A DNA stretch of 6,101 nucleotides from an uncultured Clostridia bacterium (lineage in GTDB: Bacteria; Bacillota; Clostridia; TANB77; CAG-508): positions 1 through 6,101 of the forward strand of contig CAKPPL010000072.1 of assembly GCA_934177555.1 (NCBI GenBank). Direction: 5' to 3'. Of this stretch, positions 1 through 6,101 are shown in pieces; position 1 is the stretch's first letter; the number at the start of each line of letters is the position of its first letter. Below the pieces are notes generated by a model, which did no database searches, was not told the DNA's origin, and was given only the letters and a program-made list of their open reading frames with translations. The translations under genes and the position numbers were made by a program.

Positions 1-1
1 A

Positions 2-3000
2 TTAGTAGAAAGAATAATAAATAAAATAATAAATGAAAATATTGATATAGATAAAATTTTAGTTGTTACATTCACAAATGCATCTGCATCAGAAATGAGA
101 GAAAGGATTTTAAATGCTTTATACAAAAAAATAGATGAAGAGCAAAACAATGAAAGATTACAAAATCAAATAACATTATTAAATAAATCTAGTATATGTA
201 CAATAGACTCATTTTGCTTAGATGTTGTAAGAAATAACTTCTTTGAATTAGATATATCACAAAATTTTAGAATAGGAGACACAACAGAAATTGAGATTCT
301 AAAACAAGATGTATTAGAAGAAATATTTGAAAATAAGTATGAAAATGAGGACAAAGATTTTATAAAATTAATAAATACATATACATCATATAAAGATGAT
401 ACTCCATTGAAAGAATTAATATTAAAAATATATACATATATACAAAGTAATCCATTTCCTAACAAATGGTTAGATGAGCAAATAGAAAAATTTAATTTAA
501 CAGAAAAATTGACACAGGATTTTTCTAAAACTATATGGGGAAAATTATTATTAAAGGAAACTGATGAAATATTAGAAGATTGTATAATTCAATTAAAAGA
601 AGAAAGTAAAGTTTTATTAAAATATCCAGAGTTAATAACATATTCTCAAATAATAAATGATGATATAGAACAATTAGAGTTATTAAAAATAAATTTAGAT
701 TCTTGGGATAAAGCATATGAATTAATGTTGAATATTAAATTTAAAACATGGGCAGTAAACAAAAAAATAACAATAGAAGAAAAAGATAAGGCTAAAGAAA
801 TAAGAGAAGAAGTAAAAAAATCATTAAAAAAGATTAAAGAAAAAATATTAATATTTAATTCTCAAGAGGCAAATGAAGATATTAATGATATGTACAAGAT
901 TCTAAAAAAATTAGAAAATATCATTTTGGAATTTGGAGAAGAATTTGAAAAAAGTAAAAAAGAAAGAAACATTGTGGATTTTAATGATATAGAACATTTT
1001 GCATTAAAAATTTTGCTAGATGAAAACAATAATCCAACACAGATTGCAAAAAAATATCAAGATAAATTTGAAGAAATAGCAATAGATGAATATCAAGATA
1101 GTAATTTAGTACAAGAATATATATTAACATCAGTGTCTAGAAAAAATAATATTTTTATGGTTGGAGACGTAAAACAAAGTATTTATAAATTCAGACAAGC
1201 AAGGCCAGATTTATTTTTAGATAAATATAAAACATACAAATTAAAAAATGAAATAAATGATGAGAATAATGGATTAAAAATACAATTATTTAAAAACTTT
1301 AGAAGTAGAAAAGAAGTGCTAGATTTTTCAAATGCAATTTTTTCAAATATAATGACAGAAAAATTGGGTGAACTTAATTATTCAGAAGATGAATTTTTGA
1401 ATTTAGGCGCAGATTATCAAGATACTCAACAAAATTTAAAAGCTGAAATAAATATTTTAAATACCGAAGATATTGAAGAAAATATAGAAGAAGACGAGGA
1501 AGAAGAACAAGAAAGAGTAGAAGACATTGAGCTAGAAGCAAAATTTGTAGCAAATAAAATAAAAGAATTAATAGATACAAAATTTCAAATATATGATGCT
1601 AAAAAACAAGAAAAAAGAGATATACAATATAAAGATATAGTTATATTATTAAGATCTACTAAAGAAGCAGCACCAATATTTGAAAAAGAAATTATTAAAA
1701 ATGATATGCCAGTATTTAGTGATTCATCGTCAGAATATTTAGAGAGTATAGAGATTCAAACAATAATGAATTTATTAAAAATTATAGACAATCCATTGCA
1801 GGAAATTCCTTTAGTTGCTGTGATGAGGTCAGTAATAGGTGGCTTTTCAGACAATGAATTGGTCGAAATAAGATTAAGTGATAAATATGATAATTTTTAT
1901 AATACACTTTTAAAATCTAGAAAAGATGTAAATAAAAAAATAAAAAATAAGATAGATAAATTACTAAACAATTTAAAACAATGGAGGAAAGAAGAAGAGT
2001 ATTTAAGCTTAGATGAGCTAATCTGGAAAATATATAATGACACAGGATACTATAATTATGTTGGACTAATGACAAATGGTAGCCAAAGACAAGCTAATTT
2101 AAAAATGTTATTTGAACGTGCTAAACAATGTGAAAGTATAAGTTATAAAGGATTATTTAATTTTATAAATTACATAGAAAAAATAAAAACAAGTAGCAAA
2201 GATATGGATTCAGCTAAAATAATTGGAGAAAATGATAATGTTGTAAGAATAATGAGTATTCACAAGAGTAAAGGGCTTGAGTTTCCAGTTGTATTTTTAT
2301 CAGGAACAGGTAAGCAATTTAATATGCAAGACTTAAATAATAAAATTTTATTACATCCTGATATTGGAATAGGTGTAAAATATATTGATTATGATAGACA
2401 AATAGAATATGATACATTATCAAAACAAGCAATGAAAAATCAAATAAGAATTGAAACTTTGTCAGAAGAAATGAGAGTTTTATATGTTGCATTAACAAGA
2501 GCAAAGGAAAAAATTATAATAACAGGATATTGTAAAAACAACAATAAAAAAGAATTAGAATTAGAAGAAATTCATGATAGATATGAAGAGTTAACATATA
2601 TATTATTAAAAAAATGTAAATCATATTTAGATTGGATAAGAATGGTGTGTATTTATAACAAAGAAAAAATGGAAAAATTAGCAGAAATAAATATTTATAA
2701 TAAACACGAAATTTTAAATGGAAATATTAATAAACAAGAAAATGAAGTAATAGATGTAGAAAAAATAAAACATAAGATGTTTGAAAATTTTATATTAGAT
2801 GAAAAAAAATATGAAAAAATTATAGATTTATTGGAATACCAATATAAATATAAAGATTCAACAATAATTCCAACTCAAACATCTGTAACTGAAATAAAGA
2901 AAACAATAAACAATATTGAAGAAAATGAAGCAGAATTAAAAATACCACAACTTCAATTTATGAAAGAATTAAAAGAAGAAATAATAACAAATGCACAGAA

Positions 3001-3502
3001 AGGAACATTAATACATTTATGTCTGCAAAAATTAGATATACATAATAAAGATTATAAAATAAATGATATAAAAAATCTTATTACAGAAATGATAAACAGA
3101 AAAATCATTACAAGTAAAGAAGCAGAAGCAATTAATATTCAAAGAATATATCAATTCACAAAATCATTGATATGGAGAGAGTTGCAACAAGCTAAATGTA
3201 TAGAAAAAGAAAAGCCTTTTTATATAGAAATTCCTGCTAATGAAATTTATAATAAAAACACAGATGATTTTGTTCTAGTACAAGGTATAATTGACTTATA
3301 TTATATAAATAAAGATGATAATTTAGTATTAGTAGACTATAAAACTGATTATGTCGAAAATAATGATGAACAAATACTAATAAATAAATATAAAATACAA
3401 TTGGATTTATATAAAAAAGCATTAGAGGAAGCATTAGAAAGAAAAGTAGATAAAGTGTATATTTATTCAACATTTTTAAACAAAGAAATTGAGCTAATAT
3501 AA
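2..3502 (+). CDS. addA: ATP-dependent helicase/nuclease subunit A (AddA), 5' end outside window
   Basis: AddA is the 3'-5' helicase and one of the two nucleases of the cytoplasmic AddAB complex, which resects double-strand breaks for RecA loading. The frame is open from base 2, giving 1166 visible residues. The ATG at base 95 is internal, because the 31 codons before it encode helicase motif Ia (TFTNASASEM, residues 23-32). Walker A must lie just upstream; family length (about 1200-1240) suggests only some 35-45 residues are missing. UvrD-type motifs in order: Ib (TIDSFC, 67-72), Walker B DEYQDS (362-367), III (VGDVKQS...RQA, 387-400), IV (FKNFRSR, 430-436), V (SIHKSKGLEFP, about 752-762) and VI (VLYVALTRAKE, about 826-836). 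The C-terminal RecB-type nuclease keeps His1005, Asp1098 (GIID), Asp1112 and Lys1114 (DYKTD), Gln1133 and Tyr1137, so it should be active. A Glu/Asp-rich stretch spans about residues 489-512. Its partner addB is expected upstream, outside the window. Identification is very secure. Confidence 0.97.
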   Translation, partial: LVERIINKIINENIDIDKILVVTFTNASASEMRERILNALYKKIDEEQNNERLQNQITLLNKSSICTIDSFCLDVVRNNFFELDISQNFRIGDTTEIEILKQDVLEEIFENKYENEDKDFIKLINTYTSYKDDTPLKELILKIYTYIQSNPFPNKWLDEQIEKFNLTEKLTQDFSKTIWGKLLLKETDEILEDCIIQLKEESKVLLKYPELITYSQIINDDIEQLELLKINLDSWDKAYELMLNIKFKTWAVNKKITIEEKDKAKEIREEVKKSLKKIKEKILIFNSQEANEDINDMYKILKKLENIILEFGEEFEKSKKERNIVDFNDIEHFALKILLDENNNPTQIAKKYQDKFEEIAIDEYQDSNLVQEYILTSVSRKNNIFMVGDVKQSIYKFRQARPDLFLDKYKTYKLKNEINDENNGLKIQLFKNFRSRKEVLDFSNAIFSNIMTEKLGELNYSEDEFLNLGADYQDTQQNLKAEINILNTEDIEENIEEDEEEEQERVEDIELEAKFVANKIKELIDTKFQIYDAKKQEKRDIQYKDIVILLRSTKEAAPIFEKEIIKNDMPVFSDSSSEYLESIEIQTIMNLLKIIDNPLQEIPLVAVMRSVIGGFSDNELVEIRLSDKYDNFYNTLLKSRKDVNKKIKNKIDKLLNNLKQWRKEEEYLSLDELIWKIYNDTGYYNYVGLMTNGSQRQANLKMLFERAKQCESISYKGLFNFINYIEKIKTSSKDMDSAKIIGENDNVVRIMSIHKSKGLEFPVVFLSGTGKQFNMQDLNNKILLHPDIGIGVKYIDYDRQIEYDTLSKQAMKNQIRIETLSEEMRVLYVALTRAKEKIIITGYCKNNNKKELELEEIHDRYEELTYILLKKCKSYLDWIRMVCIYNKEKMEKLAEINIYNKHEILNGNINKQENEVIDVEKIKHKMFENFILDEKKYEKIIDLLEYQYKYKDSTIIPTQTSVTEIKKTINNIEENEAELKIPQLQFMKELKEEIITNAQKGTLIHLCLQKLDIHNKDYKINDIKNLITEMINRKIITSKEAEAINIQRIYQFTKSLIWRELQQAKCIEKEKPFYIEIPANEIYNKNTDDFVLVQGIIDLYYINKDDNLVLVDYKTDYVENNDEQILINKYKIQLDLYKKALEEALERKVDKVYIYSTFLNKEIELI

Positions 3503-3505
3503 TTA

Positions 3506-3514
3506 AGAAAGGGG
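3506..3514 (+). promoter_or_regulatory. Ribosome binding site deciding a GTG start
   Basis: The purine run AAGAAAGGGG lies directly after the addA stop and ends 5 bases before the GTG at 3520. No ATG lies at this distance, and the first residues read from the GTG (MKKIYIILTHTG) form the expected first beta strand, so GTG is the chosen start. The 17-base gap to addA has no room for a separate promoter, which favours read-through from addA. Confidence 0.7.
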
Positions 3515-3519
3515 AAAAA

Positions 3520-4092
3520 GTGAAAAAAATTTATATAATACTAACACATACTGGAACAGCATTATCTACAGTCATAAAATATTATACTAAAGATGAATTT
3601 TCTCATATATCTTTAGCATTAGACGAAAACTTAGAAGAAATGTATAGTTTTGGAAGATTGAATCCATATAATCCGTTTTGGGGTGGATTTGTGCATGAAA
3701 ATATAAAATATGGCACATTTAAAAGATTTAAAAATACTAGAACAGAAATATATTCATTACAAATAGAAGATGAGCAGTATGAAAAAATAAATAAAATTAT
3801 TAAATATTTTAATACAAATAAACAAAAATATAGTTTTAATATATTAGGACTTATATGTGTAAGCATGAAAAAGCAGATAAAAAGGAAAAATAATTTTTAT
3901 TGTGCAGAATTTGTAAAACATGTATTAAAATTTGCTGGAATAGACACAAAAGAATTGCCAGATATAATAAAACCAGAAGATTTTAAAAAGATTGAAAATA
4001 TAAAATTAGAATATAAAGGATTATTAAGAAAATATAATAAAAAAAGAAAAAGTTTAAAAAGAAATATTAACGTAAAAGTAAGTTATGTATAA
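3520..4092 (+). CDS. Putative circularly permuted NlpC/P60-like (papain-fold) protein
   Basis: This is a 190-residue protein of no established function. It resembles a small Firmicutes family of permuted NlpC/P60-like proteins (YiiX/LRAT-like arrangement), in which the catalytic His precedes the Cys. The sequence shows an N-terminal beta strand with LTHTGT (9-14), His29 in EFSHISLAL as the candidate catalytic His, the segment MYSFGRLNPYNPFWGGF (41-57), and Cys128 in FYCAEFVKHVL at the start of a helix as the candidate nucleophile. The last 30 residues are very basic (KYNKKRKSLKRN) and may bind nucleic acid, cell-wall polymer or phospholipid. There is no signal peptide or clear membrane segment, so it is predicted cytoplasmic. 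It starts with GTG 17 bases after addA and is followed at once by a terminator, so it is the last gene of that unit. A role in DNA repair is not implied by position alone. Substrates of permuted relatives include peptides, amides and acyl-lipids; which applies here is unknown. Confidence 0.72.
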   Translation: MKKIYIILTHTGTALSTVIKYYTKDEFSHISLALDENLEEMYSFGRLNPYNPFWGGFVHENIKYGTFKRFKNTRTEIYSLQIEDEQYEKINKIIKYFNTNKQKYSFNILGLICVSMKKQIKRKNNFYCAEFVKHVLKFAGIDTKELPDIIKPEDFKKIENIKLEYKGLLRKYNKKRKSLKRNINVKVSYV

Positions 4093-4121
4093 AGATTTAG
4101 CAAGTTATGCTAAATCTTTTT
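4091..4121 (+). terminator. Rho-independent terminator after the addA unit
   Basis: A perfect 12-bp stem pairs AAAGATTTAGCA (4091-4102) with TGCTAAATCTTT (4108-4119) around the 5-base loop AGTTA. The 3' arm runs into a T tract (4117-4121). The 5' arm begins inside the TAA stop codon (4090-4092) of the preceding gene, so the hairpin overlaps the last codon. It separates the addA unit from the ABC-transporter genes. Confidence 0.9.
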
Positions 4122-4127
4122 GTAATT

Positions 4128-4167
4128 TATAATGTGTCACTTAAAAGTCACTTTATAGATTTATTAT
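4128..4167 (+). promoter_or_regulatory. Candidate promoter region for the ABC-transporter operon
   Basis: A promoter is expected here because a terminator lies just upstream and an operon begins at 4200. Two -10-like hexamers are visible: TATAAT at 4128-4133, a perfect match, and TATTAT at 4162-4167. Neither has a recognisable TTGACA-like -35 box 16-18 bp upstream. With the second hexamer, the direct repeat at 4136-4153 ends 8 bp upstream and would take the -35 position, the layout of activator-dependent promoters. With the first, the repeat would lie around the transcription start and could act as a repressor site. In DNA this AT-rich, -10-like hexamers occur by chance, so the exact start is uncertain. 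Confidence 0.35.
4136..4153 (+). repeat. Direct repeat GTCACTT with 11-bp period, candidate operator
   Basis: Two identical copies of GTCACTT, at 4136-4142 and 4147-4153, are separated by AAAA, so their starts are 11 bp apart, about one helical turn. Response regulators of the OmpR/PhoB class typically bind such tandem half-sites, and ABC transporters of this kind are often controlled by an adjacent two-component system. The repeat sits between the upstream terminator and the ATPase gene. The repeat itself is seen directly; its function is inference, and no regulator gene is in the window. Confidence 0.4.
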
Positions 4168-4185
4168 ATAAATAAATAATCAAAA

Positions 4186-4193
4186 AGGAAGGG
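4186..4193 (+). promoter_or_regulatory. Ribosome binding site of the ABC ATPase gene
   Basis: The purine-rich AGGAAGGG lies six bases before the ATG at 4200 and supports that start. Confidence 0.7.
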
Positions 4194-4199
4194 ATAGAG

Positions 4200-4877
4200 A
4201 TGGAAATTTTAAAGGTAGAAAACTTAAGCAAAATATATGGAAAAGGAGAAAATCAAGTAAAAGCAGTTGATAATGTATCATTTTCAATAGAAAAAGGCGA
4301 ATTTGTTGCAATAGTAGGTGCAAGTGGAAGTGGAAAATCAACACTATTACATTTATTAGGTGGAGTTGATAGACCAACAAGTGGAAAAGTATTTATAGAT
4401 GGACAAGACATATATAAATTAAATGATGAGAGTCTTGCTATATTTAGAAGAAGACAAGTCGGATTAATTTATCAGTTTTATAATTTAATTCCAATTTTAA
4501 ATGTAGAAGAAAATATAACTTTGCCATGTAATCTTGATGGAAAAGAAGTAAATAGAGAAAAATTAGAGGAATTACTAAAAACATTAAAATTAGAAAATAG
4601 AAGAAAACATTTACCAAATGAATTATCTGGAGGACAACAACAAAGAGTATCAATAGGAAGAGCAGTTATAAATAGTCCGGCTATTATGCTTGCAGATGAA
4701 CCAACAGGAAATTTAGACAGCCAAGCATCTGAAGAAATAATTTCATTATTACGACTTTCAAATAAAAAATATAATCAAACTGTTATTGTAATTACACATG
4801 ATGAAAAAATTGCATTAGAAGCAGATAGAGTTATAAAAATAGATGATGGAAAAATTGTTAAAGATGAAAAAAATTAA
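4200..4877 (+). CDS. ABC transporter ATP-binding protein, MacB/LolD/BceA type
   Basis: This is a 225-residue, complete nucleotide-binding subunit on the cytoplasmic face of an ABC transporter. It hydrolyses ATP to drive conformational change in an FtsX-type permease. All motifs are intact: Walker A GASGSGKST (40-48), Q-loop Gln92 in YQFYNL, signature LSGGQQQR (142-149), Walker B AIMLADEP with catalytic Glu167, D-loop NLDS (171-174) and H-loop His200. The Q-loop context (GLIYQFYNLIP) and the NVEENI segment are typical of the subfamily that includes lipoprotein release (LolD), macrolide efflux (MacB) and antimicrobial-peptide resistance (BceA) ATPases. Length is normal for the family. The permease gene begins 12 bases after the stop, and its ribosome binding site overlaps this stop, so the two genes are translationally linked. 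This is probably the first gene of its operon, given the terminator upstream. Substrate cannot be assigned from the ATPase. Confidence 0.95.
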   Translation: MEILKVENLSKIYGKGENQVKAVDNVSFSIEKGEFVAIVGASGSGKSTLLHLLGGVDRPTSGKVFIDGQDIYKLNDESLAIFRRRQVGLIYQFYNLIPILNVEENITLPCNLDGKEVNREKLEELLKTLKLENRRKHLPNELSGGQQQRVSIGRAVINSPAIMLADEPTGNLDSQASEEIISLLRLSNKKYNQTVIVITHDEKIALEADRVIKIDDGKIVKDEKN

Positions 4878-4882
4878 GGAGA
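4876..4882 (+). promoter_or_regulatory. Ribosome binding site of the permease gene, overlapping the ATPase stop
   Basis: AAGGAGA shares its first two bases with the TAA stop (4875-4877) of the ATPase gene and lies seven bases before the ATG at 4890. The overlap supports coupled translation of the two subunits. Confidence 0.8.
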
Positions 4883-4889
4883 TTTTGTT

Positions 4890-6101
4890 ATGAAAAACAT
4901 ATTAAATAAATTCACAATAAGAAATTTAAAATTAAACATGAAAAGAACAATAGCAACATGTATAGGAATTATATTGTCAACAGCTCTTATATGTGCTGTT
5001 GCAGGAATGTTCTCGAGTTTTCAGCAAACACTATTAGAACGTGCAAAAAAATCAGATGGAGACTATCATACAATATTTTATGATGTTCCAAAAGAAAAAC
5101 AAAAATTTATTATAAATAACAGAGAAGTTGAATCATCATTTGTAACACAAGGAGTGGGATATGCAAAATTAGATGGAAGTAAAAATGAATATAAACCATA
5201 CTTATATCTTATGGAATTTGATGAAACAGCAATGAAACAATATGGAATAAAATTGGTTGAAGGAAAATTGCCCGAAAATGATAATGAAATATTAATTAGC
5301 CAGCATATAGAAGAAAATGGTGGAGTTAAATATAAAATAGGAGATAAGATTAAATTAAATATAGGACAAAGAATGACAGTAGATGGATATGAATTAAATC
5401 AAGATAATCCATATAATAATCCTAAAGATAAAAATGATAGTGAATATGTAGAGGAAGAACTAGAAAATATCGAAACAAAAGAATTTACAGTTGTAGGCAT
5501 TATGGAAAGACCTAATAGAAGCTTAGAAAGTTATGATGCACCTGGATATACAGTAATAAGTAAATTAACTCATATAAGAAATAATGCTAATATATTGGTT
5601 AAATATAAGAATATAAAAAATACATATAAGACTAGTGAACAGATTGATAAATTAATAGGAACAGAAATAAAATATGAAGCAAATTCAGAACTTTTAAGAT
5701 GGTCTGGAGTAACTAAATCTGATGATACAATGAAAATGTTTTATTCATTAGCTGGAATTATTATTGGAATTATTATTGTAACAAGTATATTTGTAATAAG
5801 AAATAGTTTTGCAATATCAATCACAGAAAAAATGAAACAATATGGAATGCTATCTAGTATAGGAGCAACAAAAAAGCAAATAAAGAAAAATATTTTATTT
5901 GAAGGTATGATATTAGGTGTTATATCAATTCCAATAGGGATATTATGTGGAATATTAGCTACATTTATACTTATACAAATAAGTACATTATTAGTAGGTA
6001 ATACAGTTTTCACGGAAAATGTTAAATTTATTTTTAATGTTCCTATATCTGCTATAATTATAAGTGTAGTATTAGGATTTTTAACAATATATTTATCTTG
6101 T
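4890..6101 (+). CDS. FtsX-like ABC transporter permease, 3' end outside window
   Basis: The frame from ATG 4890 stays open to the last base, giving 404 visible residues without a stop. It is the membrane subunit paired with the preceding ATPase. In order: a short basic cytoplasmic start (RNLKLNMKRT); TM1 at about 20-42; a large extracellular domain (about 45-283) of MacB_PCD type, with the family-typical VEGKLPENDNEILIS (123-137) and YKIGDKIKL (148-156); TM2 at about 283-305; the conserved FtsX cytoplasmic segment ISITEKMKQYGMLSSIGATK (309-328), which couples to the ATPase; TM3 at about 338-366; and TM4 beginning near 385. The first extracellular domain lies between TM1 and TM2, as in MacB, unlike BceB, whose large loop lies between TM7 and TM8. 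Related clostridial permeases are often about 800-900 residues with a second FtsX unit, so about half may be missing here. Likely role: export of, or defence against, an envelope-active compound, or signalling; the substrate is unknown. Confidence 0.92.
   Translation, partial: MKNILNKFTIRNLKLNMKRTIATCIGIILSTALICAVAGMFSSFQQTLLERAKKSDGDYHTIFYDVPKEKQKFIINNREVESSFVTQGVGYAKLDGSKNEYKPYLYLMEFDETAMKQYGIKLVEGKLPENDNEILISQHIEENGGVKYKIGDKIKLNIGQRMTVDGYELNQDNPYNNPKDKNDSEYVEEELENIETKEFTVVGIMERPNRSLESYDAPGYTVISKLTHIRNNANILVKYKNIKNTYKTSEQIDKLIGTEIKYEANSELLRWSGVTKSDDTMKMFYSLAGIIIGIIIVTSIFVIRNSFAISITEKMKQYGMLSSIGATKKQIKKNILFEGMILGVISIPIGILCGILATFILIQISTLLVGNTVFTENVKFIFNVPISAIIISVVLGFLTIYLSC

Noticed and set aside
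95..97. ATG at 95 as the addA start codon
   Set aside because: The frame is open upstream to base 2 and encodes conserved AddA sequence including TFTNASAS of motif Ia. No ribosome binding site precedes the ATG, so it is an internal Met.
2802..2809. Run of eight A bases in addA as a programmed frameshift or a broken gene
   Set aside because: The frame continues unbroken with conserved nuclease motifs downstream. Such A runs are expected in Lys-rich sequence at this base composition, and no slippage-stimulating structure was evident.
4139..4148. ACTT-AA-AAGT as an inverted-repeat operator
   Set aside because: The arms are only 4 bp and extending them gives mismatches. The 7-bp direct repeat explains the same bases better.
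4093..4199. Riboswitch or small RNA in the intergenic gap
   Set aside because: Only 107 bases lie between the genes, of which about 30 are terminator. The remainder is AT-rich and shows no conserved riboswitch core or further stable stem.
166..4653. Minus-strand open frames of 61-99 codons across the addA, permuted-enzyme and ATPase genes (for example 166-465, 1374-1580, 3603-3866 and 4444-4653)
   Set aside because: They are antisense shadows of well-identified genes. They are rich in Leu, Ile, Phe and Tyr, as expected from reversing A-rich coding sequence, and show no recognisable domains.
5741..6013. Minus-strand 90-codon open frame
   Set aside because: It lies antisense to the membrane segments of the permease. 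Its hydrophobic composition follows from the ATA- and ATT-rich codons on the other strand.

Overview
The window is very AT-rich (roughly a quarter G+C by eye, not counted). Its codons are heavily biased to A/T-ending forms such as ATA for Ile, TTA for Leu and AGA for Arg. Shine-Dalgarno sequences are strong and purine-rich, and the intrinsic terminator is of the usual low-GC Firmicutes type. TGG encodes Trp, TAA ends all three complete reading frames, and no internal TGA was seen, so the standard bacterial code fits. AddA (rather than RecB) together with the transporter type suggests a low-GC Firmicute, most likely a member of the Clostridia. The species cannot be named from this window.

Layout, with all genes on the + strand: (1) bases 2-3502 hold addA, the helicase-nuclease subunit of the AddAB double-strand-break repair enzyme, lacking only its first few dozen residues at the window edge. 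(2) Bases 3520-4092 hold a 190-residue protein that looks like a circularly permuted NlpC/P60 (papain-like) enzyme. It starts with GTG 17 bases after addA and is probably co-transcribed with it. (3) A near-ideal intrinsic terminator at 4091-4121 overlaps that gene's stop codon and closes the first unit. (4) A short intergenic region carries a 7-bp direct repeat with 11-bp periodicity, a candidate regulator-binding site. (5) Bases 4200-4877 hold a MacB/LolD/BceA-type ABC ATPase. (6) From 4890 to the window end lies its partner FtsX-like permease, cut off by the window edge.

The window therefore joins the end of a DNA-repair operon, with a small putative hydrolase attached, to the beginning of a separate ABC-transporter operon. 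The ATPase and permease should form one membrane complex of the mechanotransmission/export type, whose substrate cannot be read from the sequence. There is no sign of mobile elements, CRISPR, tRNA or rRNA, and no clearly new system. The least understood items are the permuted NlpC/P60-like protein and the direct-repeat site upstream of the transporter.
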